Source: an uncultured Oscillospiraceae bacterium | GTDB lineage: Bacteria; Bacillota; Clostridia; Oscillospirales; Ruminococcaceae | Assembly (NCBI GenBank): GCA_934486875.1 | Contig: CAKSPU010000068.1 | Coordinates: 1-7,594 of the forward strand | Direction: 5' to 3' | Length of the DNA stretch: 7,594 nt | Shown: in pieces, positions 1-5,105 of the stretch | Position numbering within the stretch: position 1 is the stretch's first letter | How the letters are laid out: the number at the start of each line of letters is the position of its first letter | The notes under the pieces: generated by a model | Told to the model about the DNA's origin: nothing | What the model saw: only the letters and a program-made list of their open reading frames with translations | Database searches by the model: none | Made by a program: the position numbers and the translations under genes

Positions 1-77
1 TTATCTCCAGAGATTTATCTCCAGAGATTTATCTCCAGAGATTTATCTCCAGAGATTTATCTCCAGAGATTTATCTC
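1..77. repeat. 14-bp tandem repeat, five full copies plus a half
   Basis: The unit TTATCTCCAGAGAT is repeated without error at 1-14, 15-28, 29-42, 43-56 and 57-70, and a partial copy TTATCTC covers 71-77. The array probably begins outside the window. Each unit is ATCTC-CA-GAGAT-TT: a 5-bp half-site and its reverse complement, separated alternately by CA and TT, so half-sites alternate every 7 bp. Either strand can therefore fold into a long hairpin with 2x2 mismatches at the CA and TT spacers. The array ends about 60 bp before the start codon of the CoA ligase gene. I do not recognise it as a named repeat family. Confidence 0.97.
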
Positions 78-87
78 TACGGTGGCT

Positions 88-113
88 GCGGCGACACGCC
101 GCCAAATTATAAT
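88..113 (+). promoter_or_regulatory. GC hairpin followed by a TATAAT box
   Basis: GCGGCG (88-93) and CGCCGC (97-102) form a perfect 6-bp stem around ACA. It is followed by AAATTATAATTATTATG, which contains a consensus -10 hexamer TATAAT at 108-113. No -35 resembling TTGACA lies 16-18 bp upstream; the GC hairpin fills that space. A start at about position 120 would leave almost no leader before the Shine-Dalgarno at 121-128, which makes this a doubtful promoter. The hairpin lacks a T tract, so it is not a classical terminator. Either an activator-dependent promoter or the end of an upstream transcript is possible. Confidence 0.25.
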
Positions 114-135
114 TATTATGAAAGAAGGCTTTTTT

Positions 136-1377
136 ATGCAGCTCAACAAGGTTCAGCTCGAACAGGTAAACGCTCAGATCCAGCGGCTTATCAAAACTGA
201 CAGCTACTATGGAAAAATGTACCGTGAAATGGGCATTGACGGGGTGAGATCACAGGAGGACTTTGAAAAGCTCCCCTTTTCAAGCAAGGATGACCTGAGA
301 AATGCTTATCCTCTGGGCATTCAGGCAGTTCCCGATGAGGATATCGTTCGTATCCATTCATCTTCGGGAACTACGGGCAAGCCTGTTATCATACCCTACA
401 CCGCCAAGGACGTTGATGACTGGGCAATTATGTTCGCAAGATGCTACGAGACTGCGGGCATTACCAAAAAGGACAGGATACATATAACCCCCGGCTACGG
501 CTTGTGGACTGCGGGTATCGGCTTCCAGAACGGCTGCGAAAAGCTGGGGGCTATGGCTATCCCAATGGGTCCCGGCAACACCGAAAAGCAGCTCCAGATG
601 ATGATGGACCTTAAATCGACTGTTATCACTGCCACATCTTCCTATGCGCTGCTGCTGGCGGAGGAGATAAACAAGAGGGGCATTAAGGACAGGATATTCC
701 TCAAAAAGGGCATTATCGGCTCGGAGAGATGGAGCGACAAGATGAGAAGATCTATCTCCGAGGGGCTTGGCATAGAGCTTTATGATATTTACGGTCTGAC
801 GGAAATCTACGGTCCCGGAATCGGCATCACCTGCTCCGAGGAAACGGGAATACATTACTGGGACGATTACATTTACATTGAGATAATCGACCCGAAAACA
901 GGCAAGCCTGTTCCTGACGGCACGGAGGGCGAGATCGTCATTACAACACTCGTCAAGGAGGGCGCTCCCCTGCTCCGCTTCCGCACCCACGACATTTCAC
1001 GCATCATTCCCGAAAAGTGCTCCTGCGGCAGAAGCTATCCCCGCATTGACACCATCAAGGGCAGAAGCGACGATATGTTCAAGGTTCACGGCGTTAATAT
1101 GTTCCCAAGCCAGGTGGAGGAGATCCTTAAGAGGATCGACGGCGTTAAGAGCGAATACAGCATAAACATCGCTCACGATGAGGAAAAGAACAAGGACGTT
1201 ATGCTGCTGACTGCCGAGGCTGAGGGCAGAGTTAATTTTGAAGCCACCGAAAAGAAGATAACCGAGCTGTTCAGGTCACTTATCGGCGTTACTCCCAAGG
1301 TCACGGTCGTTCCCGAGGGAACACTCCCCAGAAGCGAGAAGAAAACCAAGAGGGTCATTGACCACAGAATCCGGTAA
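136..1377 (+). CDS. paaK: phenylacetate-CoA ligase-like adenylate-forming enzyme
   Basis: Family role: ATP-dependent activation of an aryl acid such as phenylacetate to its CoA thioester through an acyl-adenylate, in the cytoplasm. The 413-residue protein has the family signatures in order: phosphate loop HSSSGTTGKP (74-83), adenine-site DIYGLTE (217-223), RTHD (283-286), CSCGR (295-299), hinge GRSDDM (309-314) and a C-terminal lysine-rich segment LPRSEKKTKR (397-406) that carries the likely adenylation lysine. Length is slightly below the usual 430-440. I chose ATG 136 because AAAGAAGG (121-128) sits 7 nt upstream; a GTG at 82 or ATG at 118 would extend the frame but has no such site. In gut anaerobes such enzymes often accompany indolepyruvate:ferredoxin oxidoreductase genes; none is visible here. 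In Ruminococcus, which is known to incorporate phenylacetate into phenylalanine, a biosynthetic role is plausible. The substrate cannot be read from the sequence. Confidence 0.9.
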   Translation: MQLNKVQLEQVNAQIQRLIKTDSYYGKMYREMGIDGVRSQEDFEKLPFSSKDDLRNAYPLGIQAVPDEDIVRIHSSSGTTGKPVIIPYTAKDVDDWAIMFARCYETAGITKKDRIHITPGYGLWTAGIGFQNGCEKLGAMAIPMGPGNTEKQLQMMMDLKSTVITATSSYALLLAEEINKRGIKDRIFLKKGIIGSERWSDKMRRSISEGLGIELYDIYGLTEIYGPGIGITCSEETGIHYWDDYIYIEIIDPKTGKPVPDGTEGEIVITTLVKEGAPLLRFRTHDISRIIPEKCSCGRSYPRIDTIKGRSDDMFKVHGVNMFPSQVEEILKRIDGVKSEYSINIAHDEEKNKDVMLLTAEAEGRVNFEATEKKITELFRSLIGVTPKVTVVPEGTLPRSEKKTKRVIDHRIR

Positions 1378-1379
1378 AA

Positions 1380-1434
1380 TTTTCGGGGCAAAAGTCAAAA
1401 AATTCCCGAAAACTATTGCAAATTTTCCGAAAAT
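1380..1434. promoter_or_regulatory. cluster of inverted TTTTCsGG/CCsGAAAA elements at the pgk promoter
   Basis: TTTTCGGG (1380-1387) is the reverse complement of CCCGAAAA (1405-1412), with a 17-nt spacer. A 13-bp palindrome ATTTTC-C-GAAAAT follows at 1422-1434, inside the spacer of the putative pgk promoter. The three elements share a CCGAAAA core. They could be operator sites, or the first pair could be a weak hairpin after the CoA ligase gene. It has no T tract, so I do not call a terminator. Confidence 0.4.
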
Positions 1435-1444
1435 GGTATAAAAT
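1416..1444 (+). promoter_or_regulatory. putative sigma-A promoter of pgk
   Basis: TTGCAA (1416-1421, four of six consensus bases) lies 17 bp before TAAAAT (1439-1444) within TGGTATAAAATATAT. TATAAA at 1437-1442 is an alternative -10 with a 15-bp spacer. The predicted start is near 1451, giving a leader of about 60 nt. The 13-bp palindrome 1422-1434 lies between the boxes, a position where bound protein would block polymerase. Confidence 0.5.
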
Positions 1445-1467
1445 ATATGTAATGGCTTGTATGCCAA

Positions 1468-1482
1468 ACGGTTATTAACCGT
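1468..1482. promoter_or_regulatory. 15-bp palindrome in the pgk leader
   Basis: ACGGTTA-T-TAACCGT is a perfect inverted repeat around a central T, located between the predicted transcription start and the pgk ribosome binding site (AAAGGA, 1494-1499). As DNA it resembles a dimeric repressor operator; as RNA it could form a 5-bp stem with a 5-nt loop. It does not match the Rex consensus that I know (TTGTTAAnnnnTTAACAA). The cognate regulator is unknown. Confidence 0.4.
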
Positions 1483-1509
1483 ATCAATTTACGAAAGGAT
1501 GTCATACCA

Positions 1510-2730
1510 ATGGCAGGATTAAACAAGGTCACTGTTGACGACATTAACGTTAAGGGCAAAAAGGTTCTCGTAAGAGTTGATTTCAACGTTCCTATGAAGG
1601 ACGGTGTTATCACTAACGATAACAGGATCCAGGCTGCTCTTCCCACTATCAAGAAGCTCATTTCCGACGGAGGCAAGGTTGTTCTCTGCTCTCACCTGGG
1701 CAAGCCCAAGAACGGCCCCGAGGCTAAGTTCTCTCTTAAGGCTGCTGCTGACAGACTTGCTGAACTCGTTGATACTAAGGTCGTTTTCGCTGCTGATGAC
1801 AACGTTGTAGGCGAGAATGCCAAGAAGGCTGTTGCTGAGATGAAGGACGGCGAGATCGTTGTTCTCGAGAATACACGTTTCAGAGGCGCTGACGAGACAA
1901 AGAACGGCGAGAACCTTTCCAAGGAGCTCGGCGATCTCGTTGACAATCAGGTATTCGTTATGGACGCTTTCGGCTCCGCTCACCGTGCTCACGCTTCCAC
2001 AGCAGGCGTTACAAAGTTCGTTAAGGAAACCGCTGTAGGCTACCTTATGCAGAAGGAGATCAAGTTCCTCGGCAATGCTGTTGAGGATCCCGTTCGTCCC
2101 TTCGTTGCTATTCTCGGCGGTGCTAAGGTCGCTGACAAGCTCAACGTTATCAACAACCTCCTCGACAAGTGCGACACACTTATCATCGGCGGCGGTATGG
2201 CTTACACATTCCTCAAGGCTAAGGGCTACGAGGTTGGTACTTCTCTCGTTGACGACGAGAAGATCGATTACTGCAAGGAAATGATGGCTAAGGCTGAAAA
2301 GCTCGGCAAGAAGCTTCTTCTTCCCGTTGATACTGCTGTTGCGGCTGCTTTCCCCGATCCTATCGACGCTGAGATCGCTGTTGAGTATGTTGACTCCTCC
2401 GCTATCCCCGCTGAAAAGATGGGTCTTGATATCGGTCCCAAGACTCAGGCTCTCTTTGCTGAGGCTGTAAAGTCCGCTAAGACTGTTGTTTGGAACGGTC
2501 CTATGGGCGTTTTCGAGAACCCTGTTCTTGCTAAGGGTACTATCGCTGTGGCTCAGGCTCTTGCTGACACAGACGCTACCACTATCATCGGCGGCGGCGA
2601 CTCCGCTGCGGCTGTTATGCAGCTCGGCTTCGCTGACAAGATGTCCCACATCTCCACAGGCGGCGGTGCTTCTCTCGAATACCTCGAGGGCAAGGTTCTT
2701 CCCGGCGTTGATGTTATCGCTGAAAAGTAA
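1510..2730 (+). CDS. pgk: phosphoglycerate kinase
   Basis: Converts 1,3-bisphosphoglycerate and ADP to 3-phosphoglycerate and ATP, the first ATP-yielding step of lower glycolysis, in the cytoplasm. At 406 residues it is full length. N-terminal substrate-domain motifs are VRVDFNVP (21-28), SHLGKP (61-66), LENTRF (119-124) and [12 protein letters not shown] (152-163). The nucleotide domain shows [10 protein letters not shown] (201-210), [10 protein letters not shown] (225-234), WNGPMGVFE (328-336), the GGGDS loop (361-365) and STGGGASLE (382-390). All key positions appear intact. The start at ATG 1510 follows AAAGGA at 1494-1499, a rather long 10-nt spacing. Codon use is strongly biased (GCT, GTT, CTC, AAG), as expected for a very highly expressed gene. 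It lies apart from gap, tpi or gpm genes and ends at a strong terminator, so it is probably monocistronic. Confidence 0.99.
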   Translation: MAGLNKVTVDDINVKGKKVLVRVDFNVPMKDGVITNDNRIQAALPTIKKLISDGGKVVLCSHLGKPKNGPEAKFSLKAAADRLAELVDTKVVFAADDNVVGENAKKAVAEMKDGEIVVLENTRFRGADETKNGENLSKELGDLVDNQVFVMDAFGSAHRAHASTAGVTKFVKETAVGYLMQKEIKFLGNAVEDPVRPFVAILGGAKVADKLNVINNLLDKCDTLIIGGGMAYTFLKAKGYEVGTSLVDDEKIDYCKEMMAKAEKLGKKLLLPVDTAVAAAFPDPIDAEIAVEYVDSSAIPAEKMGLDIGPKTQALFAEAVKSAKTVVWNGPMGVFENPVLAKGTIAVAQALADTDATTIIGGGDSAAAVMQLGFADKMSHISTGGGASLEYLEGKVLPGVDVIAEK

Positions 2731-2751
2731 TCAGCTCTGACTGATATTCCG

Positions 2752-2792
2752 TCGGCGGCATACCCTCATATGGGCGTATGTCGCCGATTTTT
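2752..2792 (+). terminator. rho-independent terminator of pgk
   Basis: TCGGCGGCATAC (2752-2763) pairs with GTATGTCGCCGA (2776-2787) over 12 bp, including one G-U, and is followed by TTTTT at 2788-2792. It lies 21 nt after the pgk stop codon and only 5 nt before the AAGGAGG ribosome binding site of the next gene. This leaves no room for a normal promoter between them. Confidence 0.92.
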
Positions 2793-2814
2793 ATAACAAG
2801 GAGGATTTTTAAAA

Positions 2815-3252
2815 ATGAATCTGCAAAATCAGAAGATAGACATATGCCGTGACTGCGATTATTCCTACTCCAACATCGCAGGCTGCAACTTTAACGCTGT
2901 TTCCGCTGTTGACTGCGATTTCTCCGAGATAACCGTAAGCGGCTGCAATATGATTTCGGCTCAGCTTGAAAATGTTATGCTGGAGGACACCACGGTCGAA
3001 AGCGCAAATATGGCTAATTCCGCTTTCAATGATGTTTCGCTTTCGGGACTCAGAATGCAAAACGGCGATATTCAGCGGGGCAAGTTTGAAAGTGCCGATA
3101 TGAACAGATGCTCTTTCAAGGGCTGCGACCTGTCGGGTGCTGTACTCGAAAACTGCAACCTTGAAGGGCTTTCCATAAGCTCATGTCAGATATCCGGTAT
3201 GAGCATTGACGGTATTCCCGTTAAGGAGCTTTTGGAAAAATATTACAGATAA
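2815..3252 (+). CDS. pentapeptide-repeat protein with periodic cysteines
   Basis: The 145-residue protein consists of five-residue repeats of the A(D/N)Lxx type from about residue 18 to 128, for example ANMAN (64-68), ADMNR (94-98), CDLSG (104-108) and CNLEG (114-118). Such repeats fold as a right-handed four-sided beta-helix; family roles range from DNA mimicry to scaffolding, and none can be assigned here. The tail IDGIPVKELLEKYYR (131-145) is a common C-terminal cap of this family. Cysteines recur at a period of ten: 14, 24, 34, 44 and 104, 114, 124, with A, V or G at the same register between. No signal peptide or membrane segment is seen, so it is probably cytoplasmic. A strong AAGGAGG (2798-2804) lies 10 nt before ATG 2815. 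No promoter is visible after the pgk terminator, so expression may depend on read-through. Confidence 0.9.
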   Translation: MNLQNQKIDICRDCDYSYSNIAGCNFNAVSAVDCDFSEITVSGCNMISAQLENVMLEDTTVESANMANSAFNDVSLSGLRMQNGDIQRGKFESADMNRCSFKGCDLSGAVLENCNLEGLSISSCQISGMSIDGIPVKELLEKYYR

Positions 3253-3263
3253 GGGATTTCTGC

Positions 3264-3292
3264 TTGACATATGAGAATACAGATGTTAAAAT
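3264..3292 (+). promoter_or_regulatory. strong sigma-A promoter of the U32-like gene
   Basis: A consensus -35 TTGACA (3264-3269), a 17-bp spacer and an extended -10 TGT-TAAAAT (TAAAAT at 3287-3292) are present. The predicted start is near 3299, about 30 nt before ATG 3331. It sits 12 nt after the stop codon of the pentapeptide gene. No terminator separates the two genes, so read-through from upstream is also possible. Confidence 0.85.
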
Positions 3293-3330
3293 ATTATAAG
3301 ACATCAATTTCTTTTAAGGAGTTTTTATAA

Positions 3331-4260
3331 ATGAGCGTTAAATTTCATCTTCCCGATTTCTGGTCCCACGGTCCTCTTAATCTTGCTCTCATTGATATGA
3401 TAAAGGCGCACCCTGAGTATTTTTATGACGGCGTGGAGATTGCATCTGTTTACGGCTGCTTCCCCCCTGCGGTATGGAACGGCGGAAGAAATATAAACGG
3501 TTATGCTTCGGAAGATGTTATTAAAAAGGTGCTCGATGAATTTAATTCAAGAGGTATCCCCTGTCGTTTTACCTTTACAAATCCCCACATTACCGAGGAG
3601 CACATAAATGACAGGTTCTGCAACAGGCTTCTGGAGCTTGCGGACAACGGGCTGAATGAGGCTATTGTCAACACTCAGATAGTTGAGGACCACATCAGAA
3701 AGAATTTCCCCAAATACAAGATAACCTCCTCCACCTGCAAGCAGATAAGGGATATGGACGGGCTTATCAAGGAGCTTGAAAAGGACTACAGCCTTGTTGT
3801 GCTTGACTACAACTGGAACAACAATATGGAGGCGCTTGCGGAAATTCCCGAGAAGTACCGCAAGAGACTTGAAGTTCTGGTTTGTCCCTACTGCTTCCCC
3901 GACTGCAAGCGCAGAGGCGAGCATTACAGCTTCCTCGGCAAACAGCAGATTCAGCGCTCCACTATCAACTCTTTTCAGGGTATGGGCGGTATGCAGCTCA
4001 ATGTTCAGCAGGAAAAGCCTTTTGTTTGCGAGGCTATTCAGATGAATTTCCTTGAAACCACAAATTTTTCCACTCACGTTACTCCCGACACTCTTTACAA
4101 CAAATATGTTCCTCTTGGATATGACCAGTTCAAGATAGAGGGCAGGACGATACACCCTCTGAACGTTATCGAAAGCTATGTTTATTATATGGTAAAGCCT
4201 GAGCACAAGGATATGGTAAGGCTGAAGCTGGGTCTCAGCGTTTTTAAGCCCAGAGGATAA
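3331..4260 (+). CDS. peptidase U32-like protein with a putative iron-sulfur cysteine motif
   Basis: This 309-residue soluble protein resembles the U32 (YegQ/UbiU-type) TIM-barrel families. The clearest marks are QFKIEGRT (266-273), matching the conserved KIEGR of U32 proteins, and VCPYCFPDC (184-192). C185, C188 and C192, with C233 about 40 residues later, could form a four-cysteine [4Fe-4S] site like that known in UbiU and UbiV. Other conspicuous stretches are FTNPHITEEH (82-91), SSTCKQI (133-139) and VVLDYNWNNN (156-165). It is shorter than classical U32 peptidases (about 400 or more) and has no separate C-terminal domain. Protease activity should not be assumed: several U32 relatives act in RNA or quinone hydroxylation. 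ATG 3331 follows AAGGAG (3316-3321) at 9 nt. It appears monocistronic, between its own promoter and terminator. The substrate is unknown. Confidence 0.65.
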   Translation: MSVKFHLPDFWSHGPLNLALIDMIKAHPEYFYDGVEIASVYGCFPPAVWNGGRNINGYASEDVIKKVLDEFNSRGIPCRFTFTNPHITEEHINDRFCNRLLELADNGLNEAIVNTQIVEDHIRKNFPKYKITSSTCKQIRDMDGLIKELEKDYSLVVLDYNWNNNMEALAEIPEKYRKRLEVLVCPYCFPDCKRRGEHYSFLGKQQIQRSTINSFQGMGGMQLNVQQEKPFVCEAIQMNFLETTNFSTHVTPDTLYNKYVPLGYDQFKIEGRTIHPLNVIESYVYYMVKPEHKDMVRLKLGLSVFKPRG

Positions 4261-4284
4261 GCTGTATAAATAGCACTTCAAATT

Positions 4285-4316
4285 CGCAGATAGCTGTACG
4301 GTTATCTGCGTTTTTT
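4285..4316 (+). terminator. rho-independent terminator of the U32-like gene
   Basis: CGCAGATA (4285-4292) pairs perfectly with TATCTGCG (4303-4310), and further G-U and G-C pairs are possible inside the 10-nt loop. TTTTTT follows directly at 4311-4316. It begins 25 nt after the stop codon. Confidence 0.95.
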
Positions 4317-4324
4317 GTATTTCG

Positions 4325-4337
4325 GATAAAAATTATC
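4325..4337. promoter_or_regulatory. 13-bp AT-rich palindrome upstream of the DUF2975 operon promoter
   Basis: GATAA-AAA-TTATC is a perfect inverted repeat about 20 bp upstream of the -35 box. It could be an upstream operator or simply part of an A/T-rich UP-like element. Evidence is limited to the symmetry. Confidence 0.25.
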
Positions 4338-4356
4338 GTTTTTCAATAAAAATATA

Positions 4357-4385
4357 TTGACAAACGCATTTTGATGTGCTATAAT
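4357..4385 (+). promoter_or_regulatory. full-consensus extended -10 promoter of the DUF2975/HTH operon
   Basis: TTGACA (4357-4362), a 17-bp spacer and TATAAT (4380-4385) match the sigma-A consensus at all twelve positions. The extended -10 TGC precedes TATAAT (TGn motif at 4377-4379), and A/T-rich DNA lies upstream. The predicted start is near 4392, leaving a leader of about 28 nt to the TTG start codon. Confidence 0.95.
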
Positions 4386-4399
4386 TCAGATAATGAATT
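4383..4399. promoter_or_regulatory. operator-like inverted repeat over the -10 box and start site
   Basis: AATTCA (4383-4388) and TGAATT (4394-4399) are perfect 6-bp arms around GATAA. The repeat begins in the -10 hexamer and covers the predicted transcription start. The operon encodes a small Cro/CI-type DNA-binding protein, so autorepression at this site is a natural guess. The site is not proven. Confidence 0.45.
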
Positions 4400-4419
4400 T
4401 ATGAAAGGCGGTCTTTGAG

Positions 4420-4866
4420 TTGACAGGCAACAACAGATCAATAAAACTGACAGGCATTCTTATCAAAACGGCGATGGTCCTTTGCTTCATTTCTCTTTTT
4501 ATTATGCCATACGGGGCGAAAATTTACAGGCAGGTCTCACTTATGAGTGACGATGTTACTATACCGCTGCTCATCACGTTTTACTCCTGCGCCGGAGTGG
4601 GGTTTGTGATACTGTTCGTTCTCGACAGGCTGGTGGAGAATATTAGAAAGGGCGATGTTTTTGTAAACGGGAACATTAAGCTTCTGCGGATATTGTCCTA
4701 CTGCTGCTTTATCATTTCGGTCATTACGCTTATTTTTGCACGGTTCAGGATAATTGTTTTCGTTATCACCTTCGGGGCTGCTTTCTTCGGACTTATACTC
4801 AGGGTCATCAAGAACTGCTTTGAAGAGGCTGTTCGGCTCCGTGAAGAAAATGACTTTACGATTTGA
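4420..4866 (+). CDS. DUF2975 family four-helix membrane protein
   Basis: A 148-residue integral membrane protein with four predicted transmembrane segments at roughly 10-30, 48-68, 88-106 and 109-129. Family signatures are the loop IRKGDVFVNGNIKLLRIL (75-92) and the C-terminal AVRLREENDFTI (137-148), both typical of DUF2975. Function is unknown. The family is usually encoded directly before a YozG-type HTH protein, as here (the B. subtilis yoaS/yozG arrangement, from memory). The start is TTG 4420: AAAGGCGG (4404-4411) lies 8 nt upstream, and the next in-frame ATG (4474) would cut into the first membrane helix. The nearby ATGs at 4393 and 4401 are followed by an early stop and out of frame, respectively. 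It is the first gene of a three-gene operon. Confidence 0.9.
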   Translation: MTGNNRSIKLTGILIKTAMVLCFISLFIMPYGAKIYRQVSLMSDDVTIPLLITFYSCAGVGFVILFVLDRLVENIRKGDVFVNGNIKLLRILSYCCFIISVITLIFARFRIIVFVITFGAAFFGLILRVIKNCFEEAVRLREENDFTI

Positions 4867-4877
4867 GGTGAAGCGGT

Positions 4878-5105
4878 ATGGCAATAATTGTAAATCTTGA
4901 TGTGGTTATGGCGAAAAGGAAGATAGGCTCGGGTGAGCTTGCGGAAAAAATAGGCATAACTCAGGCTAATCTGTCTATTCTGAAAACGGGCAAGGCTAAG
5001 GCTGTGCGGTTTTCCACCCTTGAAAAGCTCTGCGAAGTTCTTGACTGCCAGCCCGGAGATATTCTTGAATATGTTCGTGGGGAGAGTGAAAATGATGATG
5101 AATAA
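4878..5105 (+). CDS. YozG-type XRE (Cro/CI) helix-turn-helix regulator
   Basis: A 75-residue protein that is almost entirely one HTH domain. GELAEKIGITQANLSILK (19-36) gives helices 2 and 3, followed by TGKAKAVRFSTLEKLCEVL (37-55) and the conserved CQPGDILEY (57-65). These are hallmarks of the small regulators paired with DUF2975 proteins. Cytoplasmic and DNA-binding, probably as a dimer. GAGGTGA (4865-4871) overlaps the stop codon of the upstream gene and lies 6 nt before ATG 4878, so translation is likely coupled. Its 3' end overlaps the start of the next gene by 14 bp. It probably represses its own operon, perhaps at the inverted repeat 4383-4399. There is no ligand-binding domain, so a signal would have to come from a partner, plausibly one of the two membrane proteins it is made with. 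Confidence 0.95.
   Translation: MAIIVNLDVVMAKRKIGSGELAEKIGITQANLSILKTGKAKAVRFSTLEKLCEVLDCQPGDILEYVRGESENDDE

Noticed and set aside
1..77. CRISPR array
   Set aside because: The 14-bp units are directly contiguous with no unique spacers, and no cas gene is present.
1..135. Extension of the CoA ligase frame upstream through the repeat array, which is open to position 1
   Set aside because: The repeat has no stop codon on the plus strand in any frame, so the openness is a by-product. The extra residues have no counterpart in PaaK enzymes, and a good Shine-Dalgarno points to ATG 136.
1380..1412. Rho-independent terminator of the CoA ligase gene
   Set aside because: The 8-bp stem has a 17-nt loop and no following T tract, so I kept it only as a regulatory-type inverted repeat.
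1519..2649. A 376-codon open frame on the minus strand opposite pgk
   Set aside because: It is exactly antisense to an intact, strongly codon-biased pgk. It has low-complexity Ser/Leu/Asn/Val composition, as expected from reverse-reading GCT, GTT and CTC codons, and no ribosome binding site was noted.
3547..4281. A 244-codon minus-strand frame opposite the U32-like gene
   Set aside because: A shadow of the plus-strand gene. The plus frame has a promoter, a ribosome binding site, a terminator and family motifs; the minus frame has none of these that I can see.
5020..5091. Longer start for the DUF4153/DUF4173-type protein
   Set aside because: The extra 24 residues are coded within the HTH gene in another frame, and GGGGAG is spaced for ATG 5092.
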